From Cokeromyces recurvatus (lineage: Eukaryota > Mucoromycota > Mucoromycetes > Mucorales > Mucoraceae), in assembly GCF_025118155.1 (NCBI RefSeq), contig NW_026251396.1:647501-711500 (forward strand): a stretch of 64,000 nucleotides of DNA, in the 5' to 3' direction. Shown here in pieces: positions 48,501-58,728 of the stretch. Each line of letters opens with the position of its first letter. Position 1 is the first letter of the stretch. The position numbers and the translations under genes are program-made. The notes under the pieces are model-generated. The model did no database searches. It had not been told where the DNA came from and was given only the letters and a program-made list of their open reading frames with translations.

Positions 48501-48650
48501 GATGAGATTGTTCCTAATCAATCAGATAGCATCATTGATAATCATCGTGACACGCCTAAGGTTGATTTAAGAACATCATCAACATCTCTAAGCAAAGTAT
48601 CTGCTAATGCTTCAAGTAACGGTGTAAATTGGGATACTTTCTTTGATTAA
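45594..48650 (+). CDS. TOF1: Replication fork-protection protein TOF1/Swi1 (Timeless family)
   Basis: Tof1 (Timeless) travels with the replisome with Csm3, stabilises stalled forks and signals to the checkpoint. Start MDDDLTEIEKTKAYILNLCS at 45594; an in-frame ATG at 45573, at the edge of the poly(A) run, would add seven residues (MVPFFSI). The N-terminal Timeless domain is clear: CSAIGGLEEVKQEDGSITQI, ACLRDLKKAIRLDSQ, LILSFRHQRNDVAHRFILAC, VDHTTIRLALYLFRNLTAIP, HVSSRHNRFGGTYVLDWDGK. Middle exons continue DAKIVDQDYVRYYFTMRWFL and VELFVDIIKCYKSQ-like HEAT helices. The last exon (about 48044-48650) contains AVYQFFKGAKEYPLLFVEAL and an acidic, disordered tail ending NGVNWDTFFD. About eight exons. 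The protein is near 890 residues, on the short side for the family; the usual acidic C-terminal extension is reduced. Confidence 0.88.
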
Positions 48651-49090
48651 AATAATAAAGATGGATTCTAGTTCTTAAATTAGTGATATTATCTAAAAGT
48701 AAATTACACATGGTTTTTCACATGTAGAACAGTAAAGAATTTCTTTGGAATTGAAACTCAAGAATAGCTGATAAATTGTAATAAATGTAAGGTTTTATCC
48801 TCTCATAATTGTTACAGAAAACTACCTTACTGAATATAATCTTATTTCTTACATTCTTTCTTTTCTGCACTCTATAATTTTTTTTTTGGAATTTTAGATT
48901 TTGTATTACTGTGTTTTACTTTTTTTCAAACATGTAACAGAACGGAATAAATTAAATGTCCGAATAATACAATGTACACAGACATCATCTCAGCTATTTA
49001 AATGTTGTGTAGTAGATTTTTTAAGTTTTACTTTTTTTTTTTTTCTTTTTTCTTTTTTTTTTTCACTGCGTTGAATTCTTTGACAAAATA
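48651..49090. other. Intergenic spacer before Vsb1-like transporter
   Basis: AT-rich, with T-rich pyrimidine tract at about 49031-49063 immediately before the transporter start at 49091, resembling the CT-rich leaders of neighbouring genes. No coding sequence seen. Confidence 0.55.
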
Positions 49091-51107
49091 ATGAGTCGAC
49101 GTAATTCTTCAACTTTGACAGTTGAAGGATCATTGCCAAAAGATATCGTGAATGCAAGATCTTTAGTGGATGAAGAGATACCTTCACGTTCTTATTATTC
49201 TACACATATTAATATAAAACCAGGTATGTCAAAAGCATAATTCTATTCTAATGTTATATAGTCTAACATTTGCTTTAGACAATGCGGATTACTCTGCATC
49301 ATTTGAATCTATAAGAGCTAATTCACTTGCCTTGGGAGATAGATATATGCATGAATCAAGTCCAACCAATTCACCTCCTTCACCTCATACCCCAGTAAGC
49401 GTCAGTAGTAGCACGAGTGATAGCGATAGTGTTAAAGCTCTAACTGATCATATAACACCTCCTTCTAACAAAGTGACTGGATATCAATCTATCCTTTCTG
49501 ATTTACTTAAAAGAGATAACGATCGAAAAGAACAAGCACCATTGTTAAAAAAGAAGAAATCTAAAGATTATCTATCGATCTCGAATAATCAAAATACAGG
49601 TGTTACAACAAATCAGCAGCCAATATCTCAACAAGTACAACAAGAAGAGACTCGTCGAATACTTTCTCAAAAGGATGATTGGTTTCAATTGACTTTACAA
49701 GAATTAAAAAGGAACCCAAAAACTTGGATCACTAAGAATTGTATTATACAGCCTATTCACTATATACCTGCTGTTATTTTAGGTGTATTGTTAAATCTAT
49801 TGGATGCTATTAGTTATGGTATGATTGCATTTCCTCTTAATAACCCTATTTTTGCTTCATTTGGACCAGACGGTATATCCATGTTTTTTGTGAGGTAATC
49901 AGTAGTATAAAAAAAAAAAAATAACTAATGCATATAAAAAAATTTTTTTTTCTTTTTCTTTCCTTGTTTTTAGTTGCATTATTGCTCAGCTTGTTTATTC
50001 TTGTGGTGGTAGTGTGTTTGATGGTGGGAATGGAAGGTAAGATAATAATGAGATAGTGAGTGTTCAATAATTAATCAACAAAATGACGTTATTTATTCTT
50101 CCTTGTAAAAGTATGATGATCGAAGGTAAATTAAAAAAATATTTATATACATGTTGATAATTCCTTTATTTTTATTTTTATACTACTGAACTAACTCCAA
50201 TTGCAATCAATAGTTGTACCATTTTTGCATATTATGTAAGTTCTTTTCTCTCTCTCTCTCATTTTATTTCATCTTCTTATTTTCACTTTATCTAATACCA
50301 TATACGTTTAGGGCAGAAAAAATTATTTCAGTAGTTGGACAAAACAATCCTGACGTCGTCATACCTTCTACAATGGTAGCCTTTGCTCTTAGTAGTTTTA
50401 TGACGGGTCTTGCCTTCTTTCTTTTGGGTGCTCTCAAGCTGGGCTCCCTTATCGGCTTCTTCCCACGTCACATCCTAGTTGGTACAATTGGCGGTGTCGG
50501 TTGGTTCCTGGTTGCAACTGGTATTGAAGTCTCTGGTCGTCTTGATGAAAATCTTGTTTATACGATTCCTATGTTTAAAAAGATTTTTTTAGATACTCAT
50601 CTATTTTCCTTGTGGTTTTCAGCCTTTGTCGTCGCTCTCCTCTTACGACTTATTCAAACTCGTCTAACAAGTCCCTTAGTAGTACCTGTTTTCTTTATGG
50701 TCTTGCCTGTTGTGTTTTATATGATTGTGTTGGGATTGGGATTAGATATTAATCAAGTAAGGGATCAGGGGTGGATATTCCCGCTTGTTGAAAGTAATAC
50801 ACCATTTTGGCATTTTTATGGTTATTTTAAGTTTGGATTAGTTGATTGGAAAGCTGTAGCAGAGACATTACCTGCTATGTTGGCATTAACCTTTTTCGGT
50901 ATAAGATTATGATTTTTATTTTTTTTTTTTTTTTTTTTAGAAAAAAAATACTAAAGTTTAGTTTCTTTTAGGTGTGTTGCATGTTCCTATTAATGTACCT
51001 GCATTAGGAGTTTCCACCAACAAAGATAATGTAGATGTGAATCGTGAATTAGTGGCACACGGTATATCTAATGCCGTGTCTGGTTTATTTGGATCAGTTC
51101 AAAGTAA

Positions 51108-51138
<31 letters not shown>

Positions 51139-52838
51139 CTATCAGCCAACACTTAACATCTGATTACTTATTTGTCTATAGATTATCTTGTATATACAAA
51201 TTCGTTATTGTTTATTCGAACGGGTGGAGATAGTCGCGTGGCTGGTGTGATGTTGGCGGCTGCTACGGCCATTTTATGGATGATTGGTCCCTGGATTGTT
51301 GGCTATATTCCTGTCATGGTTGTCGGCAGTCTTATTTTCCATTTAGGTCTTGATCTCCTTAAGGAAGCTCTGATTGATACCTGGCACGCTGTCCATTATC
51401 TTGAATACATAACTATTTGTGTCATCATCCTCTGTATGGCAGTTCTTGGCTTTGTTGAAGGCATTTTTGTAGGTATCGTTATGGCCTGTATCTTTTTCGT
51501 AGTCCAAAATGCGCGTCGTAGTGAGGCCATCCGGGCTACCTATACTGGTGATTATATGCGTTCAACCGTACGTCGTCTCTATCGTCAAGAGCGCTTCTTA
51601 AAACGTGTGGGAACACAAATACAAATTGTTAAATTACAAGGTTATTTGTTCTTTGGTACAATTAATCAAGTGGAGAAGACAATTAGAGATATGTTAGATG
51701 AGCATGCCTGGGATCATCATCCGATTCGATTTTTGATTTTCGATCTGCAATTGGTTCAAGGATTAGATTTTAGTGCAGCAGAGGCATTTGTTAGAATCCG
51801 AAGGTTGTTAAAGGCACGACAGGTGTATATGATCATATGTAACGTAGCAAAGGATGAAGAAAAGGCATTGAAGAAGGCAGGTGTTTGGGCTTGTCAGTCA
51901 GAGGGTGATCTTAAATGTTTTCAAAATATTAATGATGCAATTGAATGGTGCGAGAATGAGTTGTTGATGATTTATTTTGAAAAGAAACCGAAGCACTTGC
52001 AAAGTAAGTAAAATAAAATTAATATATATATATATATATGTGTATATACTATAAAAAACTTGATTTTATTAATATATGAATATAGATTTATCTACAATGA
52101 CAACAACAGCTTCAAAGCCTGTACCTAAAAAGTTATACAGTTATTCAGACCTTCCTGCTTCTGCAGGTTCGCCTCGTCACCATATCATTTCAAATGCCAT
52201 TCAACATGTTTTTAAGGGTAACCCCTTTTTTTTTAACTTACTTACTTTAAATGATATATATATATATTTATATATACATATATGTATACATATATAAAGA
52301 GTACTAACTTCATATTTTTACTTCTTTTTAAGGATTAGAAAACCATACCCCAGTTGTTCACAAAAACACAACACAGCCTACTCTTATCCTCGTTCAAGCA
52401 TTAGGTGAAATTGATCACGGAAAGACGCCTATCGAATTTTTTCATAAACTAAGCACCTATTTTGAAAGAGGGACTTGCAAAAAAGGGGAAGCACTTTACA
52501 AAGAGGGTCATTCAATTGATTACTTGTTAATACTTGAACAGGGCGCCTTACGAAGCCTTATGTACGTGGTAACGAAAGAAGAAGAAGTAATAATCGAGAC
52601 CATCTTGCCAGGCACCATTGTAGGCGAAATGGGCATTTTTAGTAATAATAGTCGAATAGTACGTTCCCGATCTTTGGTGGCTGATACTGACTCTGTTTTT
52701 TGGAAATTGACTAAAAAGTCTTTTGAACGCATGTGCCAGGAGGACCCTGCTATGGCGAACCAGTTTATGTCACTAGCATTATATTTTTCGGCAGAGAGAA
52801 TGGATACCATAACAAAATATGCTTTTCATTTAAGTTAG
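49091..52838 (+). CDS. Vsb1-like SulP/STAS transporter with cyclic-nucleotide-binding-type domain
   Basis: The order is a disordered Ser/Thr-rich N-terminus (~200 residues), a SulP/SLC26 membrane domain, a STAS domain and a C-terminal cNMP-binding fold. That matches yeast Ygr125w/Vsb1, which is linked to vacuolar basic amino-acid storage. SulP segments: [73 protein letters not shown] (in place of the sulfate-type motif), [64 protein letters not shown] and [20 protein letters not shown]. cNMP domain: [20 protein letters not shown], then [20 protein letters not shown], which resembles the phosphate-binding cassette. About ten exons, the last about 52333-52838, ending AFHLS. A vacuolar location is inferred from the relative. 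Confidence 0.88.
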
Positions 52839-53124
52839 ATTTATATGCATGTAAATTAATTATAATAAATAATGACTTGAGTATTATATATTTATATATA
52901 AAAACATGATTTATAAATTTTTATAAAAATATAAATATATATATAAAAAAAAAAGATTATGTATTCTTATAATAAATGTAATAATGGTAAATATTAAACG
53001 GCATAAAAAAAACGAAAATCCTGCTCTAAACTTTCTTTATATACACAACAAAAACTTTTTTTTTACAATTTATTAAAAAAAAAAAAATATCAAAATAGAA
53101 GGGAAAAAATGATTAAATAATATT

Positions 53125-54177
53125 TTAATTCTCCAAGACATATCTAAATCTAGGCTTTCCAGCTCTGAAGTCTTCAAGAGCTTTATTGACATCTTTCATA
53201 GAATATTTTTGAATCCAAGGACGAACATTATGTTTAGCAGCGAAATCAAGCATTTCTCTAATTTCAGCAGGAGAACCAATACAAGAGCCGTGAATGAAAA
53301 TTTGATTCAAGAGTAAAGTCATAACATTCATACCAGGGAAGTCCCAATCAGGTGCACTAACATTAATGAAGTGACCGTTAGGACGCAATAAAGCCAAATA
53401 GGTGGCCCATTGGAAATCAGGACTAGTACCAGTACAGAGAATATGGGTCATCTTATGTTGATACTTAGCCATAGCCTCAGAATCACTTGTAATAATGTAG
53501 TCATCACATCCTAATTCAAGAGCAACTTCACGTTTTCTGTCACTATGTGACATACCAATCACCTTAGCACCCATAGCCTTAGCCCAAAGAATACCATAGT
53601 GACCTAAACCACCAATACCCATGACACCAACAACAGAACTAGAGCTAACATTAGTACGCTTTAAGGGAGCATAGGTAGTAACACCAGCACAAAAGAAAGT
53701 AGCAGCAACATCATTAGGCAAATCATCAGGGAGCTTAAAGACGAAGCGATAATCACCACGCCATTTATTTGCATAACCACCATAAGCCATATCACCATTA
53801 GGCCATTTACTGTTATAAGTATAAGTACAAGCACCAGCGCCGATACAGAGGTTTTCGTTGCCTTCCTTGCAGTTTGCACATTCATGACAAGAACCACTTT
53901 GCGCACCAATGCCAACACGATCACCCACCTTTAGATGAGTCACATTTTTACCAATCTTAGTAATTATACCTGTAATCTCATGACCAACAACACAAGGATA
54001 CACAGTAGGACCCCATGATTCTTTGATAGTATGTTCATCAGATCCACAGATACCACAATGAGTAACATCTATGTCAACACAATTTTCATCCCATGCTCTA
54101 AGTTTTAATTGAACTTCCTCAAGGGTATCTTTATTAGATGTAGCAGCCCAAGCGTTAAAAGAATTGTTAGTAGACAT
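53125..54177 (-). CDS. Zinc-dependent medium-chain alcohol dehydrogenase (ADH6/CAD type)
   Basis: An intronless 350-residue gene in a region where most genes are split. It has the full MDR dehydrogenase layout. The catalytic-zinc Cys is in HCGICGSDEHT, the GHE motif in VVGHEITGIITKIGKNV, and the structural zinc Cys cluster in CHECANCKEGNENLC. The Rossmann motif is VVGVMGIGGLGHYGILWAKA. The GIGGLGH form and overall pattern fit the YahK/Adh6/cinnamyl-alcohol group, which usually use NADPH to reduce aldehydes. A Ser after the nucleotide loop (GMSHSDRKRE) also fits NADPH. The start MSTNNSFNAWAATSNKDTLE matches the family's N-terminus. The C-terminus KALEDFRAGKPRFRYVLEN is complete. Substrate unknown. 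Confidence 0.92.
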   Translation of the reverse strand: MSTNNSFNAWAATSNKDTLEEVQLKLRAWDENCVDIDVTHCGICGSDEHTIKESWGPTVYPCVVGHEITGIITKIGKNVTHLKVGDRVGIGAQSGSCHECANCKEGNENLCIGAGACTYTYNSKWPNGDMAYGGYANKWRGDYRFVFKLPDDLPNDVAATFFCAGVTTYAPLKRTNVSSSSVVGVMGIGGLGHYGILWAKAMGAKVIGMSHSDRKREVALELGCDDYIITSDSEAMAKYQHKMTHILCTGTSPDFQWATYLALLRPNGHFINVSAPDWDFPGMNVMTLLLNQIFIHGSCIGSPAEIREMLDFAAKHNVRPWIQKYSMKDVNKALEDFRAGKPRFRYVLEN

Positions 54178-54343
54178 AATAAGTAAGTTATAATATAAAA
54201 GTAATAAAATCTATTTTATTTTATTTTTTTTTTTTGACAACTGTCAAACTTGGGCTTTTATGTTGATTTTGTAAAACATGACTTCTCCATTTATGGAAAT
54301 CAAACTACTTCAATAAGAAGAAACAGCTTACGTTTTCAATTGC

Positions 54344-54384
<41 letters not shown>

Positions 54385-55320
54385 AGTTTTTGTGAATAAT
54401 TTTACTTGTCGGAAACTAATTTTTTTTCCTAAATTGTCAGCCTTTTTTTTTTTTTTTAATCAATTAAATAATCTAAATAAGGAGCTTAGTAGGTACAGTG
54501 ACTCACAAAAGTGTGGCAATGTTCCTCAGGGATTAATTTAGGTAAGTTTTTATAGCTTACTCAGTGAAATGGTTGATGTGTACATATTGTGGTTAGTAAG
54601 CGAGATTCCTCATGCGCTAGTGTTCGTATTATCCGAACTCCAACGTGGTTAGGCTTTTGAAAAGCACACTGGGTCTTGTGCTCAGTCTTTGGATTAGTAA
54701 AGGGTCTAACAACCATTGACACCTAGCAATAGACATTTTATAACTCTACTTAAATAAAAATCATTATGACCTATGACATGAGTTACGATGACACTACTAC
54801 AGATGGTCAAGTAATGTCTGTTGTTGCTCAATCCTATATGGGTTGAGAAAGATATGTAACTGTAAGTGCTCAACAAAAGAAGGCCAACAAGTAAAAGGAT
54901 GTTATATCTTCTAAAGAAACAGTAAACAACTGTTAAAAAGAAGCGAGTGACTTATCATCTCACCTGCCCTTCATAATTATTCTTGACCCTTTTACTATTC
55001 ACACTCTAACTTCCTCAACGATATCATTCTTCTCTTTATTTTTATTTTATCAAAATTAAAATGAACCGTGTATTATTATAGTACAATATCATGAAAATAA
55101 AACCTTCATTTCATTGTCACCTTTAATCAAGTGTCCCATTTTAAACTAAGTGACCCACGTCCCAAATATTTTTCAAGTGGCCCAACCTAAGTTCTTCAGC
55201 TGTAGCTAAAGCTTTTCTCATCTCCAAATGAGCAAAAATAAATTTAATTTGCTTAAAATTTTATTGTGTACATTATGTAATTGTATGCAAATTACTTAAT
55301 AGCTGCCACAAAGCTTAAGA
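54178..55320. other. Intergenic region with possible transposon end
   Basis: Between the ADH start and the CENP-P-like stop. It holds a 39-nt A run (54345-54383), a candidate Tc1-type end at 54494, and then a stretch (54560-55010) of noticeably higher base complexity than normal spacer here, with several short broken frames but no identifiable protein. It may be degraded repeat sequence. Confidence 0.5.
54494..54525 (+). mobile_element. Possible orphan Tc1/mariner end
   Basis: TACAGTGACTCACAAAAGTG resembles the TA-CAGTG...CACAAAAGT ends of many Tc1-type elements. No matching inverted end or transposase remnant was found downstream within the spacer, so this is at best one surviving end. Confidence 0.3.
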
Positions 55321-56990
55321 TTAAAAAAACATTTTATTTACAATGGATTCAACAGCTCGATAAACTCCTTGTTGCTCAACCAAGAACATAAAGCCATCAT
55401 TAACTTTCTTTAGTAAACCTGATTCGTCTTTTTTATTGCGCATTTTTGCATCTAGTCGTAACATAGGTTGAATATGGTTTTCAATATTTGCATCTAATGT
55501 CTCCTTTTCTAATGCGTCTGGTATCATTTTCCATAAAAATGTCAAATAAATATCATTTCCCCTTTATTTTAAATATAAATATGAATATACTACGCATATA
55601 CATTTATATATGTATATATATATATATATATATATTGGAAACATTTTACTTACGTTGTACTTTCAAATTTGAGTTTATCCCTAGATAACATTTCTATATT
55701 TACTGAAGTATCCTTATATTTTTGAATAAGTTGATCAAATACACTTTTTCGTTGCTTATCTAAAGTTGCATAATGAACTAAAAGACGAAAGAATGCCATA
55801 ATATTACAGTCTTCTTTGATTCTATTAAATATATAAAATGATTATCCAAGATAGCTAAAGTCAGTCTCAATAGCTTACTGTTCTAGTATATTGCCTATTG
55901 CAATTTGCATATCAATATCCACCTCAAACTCCAAGTTGTTCACAATCATCTGAGGTTCCATTACATCAAATATAATATTAAATGTTTGGTCATACGAAGT
56001 TCCAGATAGCTCACAATGTCGAATATTCCCATCTTTTAAATATACATGACAGTTTATTATATTTATCTAATATCTTCTTTTCATACATTACCTTTCTCGG
56101 TTAAATTGCTTTCTAAAACATTTTTTGCTTTTGAAATTTCTATAGAAGAATAAGCGACTTGCCTTTTTACCTATTAAAATGAAACTATAAATAAATCAAT
56201 TATAAACGCTAATGTGAATATAGTTTACCTCTTCATGATTAAGTGCTTTTTCACGTAACCCTAAATTTGGAGGTAAAAAATCTGATCCTGAAAGGGTATT
56301 TGTAGCTTCTTCATCTAATGTGCTCTCTAATAATAATAGATATTCACTTGTGTTTATATATATACATATATATATATAAAATTAGTCTTGTCGATACACA
56401 TATAAAAAAAAATTCATATAATTACTTACAATACAACATCCCAATCAGGTGTATTATCTTTCTCGATTTCTGACTCTTCTGATGTATCTTGTTCCTCATT
56501 TTCTGATTCCTCATCAGTACTCGCATCTTTTTTTAATACTTTTGCTTCTTTACGTCGTCTTGCTCTTTCTCTTTTTTCTTTAGCTTTATTTATCCTTTTC
56601 TCTTCTTCTTCAGCATATGCTGCTCTTTCTTCTGGAGTCATGTTAGTGAGCCCAGATTCGTTTTGTCGTCTTTGTTTACAAGCTGCAAGCTTAGTTTCCA
56701 TGTCTTTAACTCGATTTTCAGCAATCATAACTTGTAATTCGAGACGCTTTACCTGTCTCCTCAATGCTTCTGCGTCATCAGAATCAAAGAATAAATCGGT
56801 TGTCTATCAAAAGGGAATCATAAATCAAAGATTCATACTATAAAAGAAATGACTACTTTACAAAGTCTTCATTAGGCAAATTATCATCTGTGCTAAGTTG
56901 TGCTTGACGTAAACGTTCTTGAAATGTATCATTAGTAGTTCTTTCATCAAAGGAAATACCATCAGAACTATCACTTGCTATATCTGTCAT
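55321..56990 (-). CDS. CENP-P-like inner kinetochore protein
   Basis: About seven exons from MTDIASDSSDGISFDERTTN (56990) to TAA at 55323-55321. Exon 2 forms a coiled coil (RRQVKRLELQVMIAENRVKD) then a Lys/Arg/Glu-rich linker. The conserved part assembles as DGNIRHCELSGTSYDQTFNI, VMEPQMIVNNLEFEVDIDMQ, then NILEQIKEDCNIMAFFRLLV and HYATLDKQRKSVFDQLIQKY. This parallels CENP-P: R-H-x-LSG, then LxIxMEP, then FFRxLxxxxxxxxxRxxxF. The end EQQGVYRAVESIVNKMFF matches its terminal helix. CENP-P (Ctf19 in yeast) pairs with CENP-O in the COMA/CCAN centromere complex through RWD domains. The identification is by pattern recognition only. It is divergent from SF3A2 with 239 bp between starts. Confidence 0.6.
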
Positions 56991-57229
56991 CTCGGTAATT
57001 TATAAGGAATGAAATTAATAATAATAATAAAAAGGGAACATCATCCAACTTGATCTATATACAATAAACTTTTGTTTTATTTTCTTATCGGTGACTGTTG
57101 TTGCTGGCGTAATAAGTAGCATTTCTACATCAAAAAAATAAATTAATAAAAAAAAATATATACAATAATAATTTCCTCTTTTTTTTTAGTAATTTTTTTT
57201 TTTTTTTTTTTTTTTTTACAGTACTTAAC

Positions 57230-57949
57230 ATGGATTTTCAAAATCGAGTTGGCAGTAAGCACAGAGGAGGTGGTATGGCTAGTGCCTCCGAATCCAATGT
57301 TGACCGTCGTGAACGACTTCGCAAATTAGCCATGGAAACTATCGACATTACTAAAGATCCCTATTTCATGAAAAATCACTTGGGCTCCTACGAATGTAAA
57401 TTGTGTTTAACGTTACATACAAGTGAAGGATCCTATTTGGCACACACACAGGGTAAAAAGCATCAGACAAATTTAGCCCGCCGTGCTGCTAAGGAAGCTC
57501 AAGAATCCAACTTTGTTCAGCCTGTTGTGGGTCCAGCAAAGCCTATTGTTCAACCAAGACGCAACATCATCAAGATTGGTAGACCAGGCTATCGAGTTAC
57601 CAAAGTACGTGACCCTGTTACTCACCAACTAGGCTTTTTATTCCAAGTACAATATCCACAGATTGTAGAAGACGTCAAACCTCGTCATCGTTTCATGGGT
57701 GCTTATGAACAAAAAGTTGAACAACCTAACAATGCTTATCAATATTTAGTTATTGCCGCAGAACCTTATGAATCAATTGCCTTCAAGATTCAAAGTACAA
57801 AAGTTGATGAAACACCAGGTAAATTCTGGACGCATTGGGATCGTGATTCAAAACAATTTTCTTTACAGTTTTTCTTTAAAAATGAAAAAAATACAATGTT
57901 TGAAGGTATGGCGGCGCCTACTACGGCACCTCCTGTAGCCACCGCTTAA
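57230..57949 (+). CDS. PRP11: Splicing factor 3A subunit 2 (SF3A2/PRP11)
   Basis: An intronless gene of 239 residues. SF3a subunit 2 is part of the U2 snRNP and helps branch-site recognition. MDFQNRVGSKHRGGGMASAS is the classic start. A matrin-type C2H2 zinc finger follows: ECKLCLTLHTSEGSYLAH and TQGKKH. The conserved C-terminal half includes IKIGRPGYRVTKVRDP, GFLFQVQYPQIVEDVKPRHR, and FWTHWDRDSKQFSLQFFFKN. It ends in a short Ala/Pro tail (APTTAPPVATA) rather than the long Pro-rich repeats of animals, as in other fungi. Length is typical for a fungal ortholog. A T run of about 29 nt precedes the start region. Confidence 0.95.
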   Translation: MDFQNRVGSKHRGGGMASASESNVDRRERLRKLAMETIDITKDPYFMKNHLGSYECKLCLTLHTSEGSYLAHTQGKKHQTNLARRAAKEAQESNFVQPVVGPAKPIVQPRRNIIKIGRPGYRVTKVRDPVTHQLGFLFQVQYPQIVEDVKPRHRFMGAYEQKVEQPNNAYQYLVIAAEPYESIAFKIQSTKVDETPGKFWTHWDRDSKQFSLQFFFKNEKNTMFEGMAAPTTAPPVATA

Positions 57950-58110
57950 AATAATTCCTCTCTCTCTCTCTCTCTCTGTCTCTGTATATTTTACAATAAT
58001 AAATGTCTTTTTTTTTTATTCTTTTTTTCTTTTCAATAGTTATTTTTTAATATATTTATTCTATACAATAATAAAAAATATACAATTTTTTTTTTATTTT
58101 ATTTTTATTT

Positions 58111-58728
58111 CTAAAGACGTCTGGCTTTTTTAGGTCTACATCCTCCAAAAGGAATAGGTGTAGCATCTGTAATACGTTTAACATTCCATAATGCACCACT
58201 CACAAGTGCTTTAAAGGCAGCTTCACGACCTGGCCCAAACCCTTTCAACACAATATTTATGTTTAGCACTTGCAAGTTTTTACTATTTATTTTATCCAAT
58301 AACTGAAGTGCAGCTTGATGTGCTGCCTCATAACCACTGCGAGCTGCCTTCTTAAAGCCTGCTGATCCACCTGACGTTGTCAAGAGGGGTGCTCCATTGG
58401 GTCTTGTCAATGTAATTATGGTATTATTGTTAGACGCGTTAATGTAGATTTGATGTGGAGACTGACCTGCTTGTTGCAATGTAACGATGAATTCACCAAG
58501 TGTAGCAGGCTTTTCTGAAGTTGATGTTTTAACCGATGAGACATTAGAGAATTCATTATTGTTGAGCTTATCTTTTTGAGTCCCAAGAGCCGTCAATATA
58601 CCACTGAATTGGTCAGAAGCTTTCTTTTTTTCTTCTCTGTGTGATAATGTCTTGGAAATCCAACGCTGTTGAGTAAGTGCAAGTTGTATGCAATTTTTTT
58701 TTGAAATGCTATGTTTAATGGCTAACAT
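58111..58728 (-). CDS. Mitochondrial small-subunit ribosomal protein uS11m
   Basis: Single-exon gene of 205 codons. The N-terminus MLAIKHSISKKNCIQLALTQ, then QRWISKTLSH, has the basic, hydroxylated look of a mitochondrial presequence. The uS11 domain is at the C-terminus: IYINASNNNTIITLTRPNG, SGGSAGFKKAARSGYEAAHQ, INIVLKGFGPGREAAFKALV, ITDATPIPFGGCRPKKARRL. The final GGCRPKKxRR is diagnostic. The product belongs to the platform of the mitoribosome small subunit (yeast Mrps18). The ATG at 58728 is preferred over upstream frame extension, which is only poly-Phe from a homopolymer. Confidence 0.9.
   Translation of the reverse strand: MLAIKHSISKKNCIQLALTQQRWISKTLSHREEKKKASDQFSGILTALGTQKDKLNNNEFSNVSSVKTSTSEKPATLGEFIVTLQQAGQSPHQIYINASNNNTIITLTRPNGAPLLTTSGGSAGFKKAARSGYEAAHQAALQLLDKINSKNLQVLNINIVLKGFGPGREAAFKALVSGALWNVKRITDATPIPFGGCRPKKARRL

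Noticed and set aside
52520..52810. Minus-strand frame opposite the cNMP domain
   Set aside because: Antisense shadow of the well-supported Vsb1-like exon.
53125..54383. Intronless ADH as a processed retrocopy
   Set aside because: The A run at 54345-54383 lies upstream of the gene, not at its 3' end, no target duplication was seen, and other intact genes here are intronless too.
54560..54660. tRNA-like stretch with a GTTCG...CGAAC hairpin
   Set aside because: No acceptor stem or A-box at the right spacing, and the loop is too long for a T-arm.
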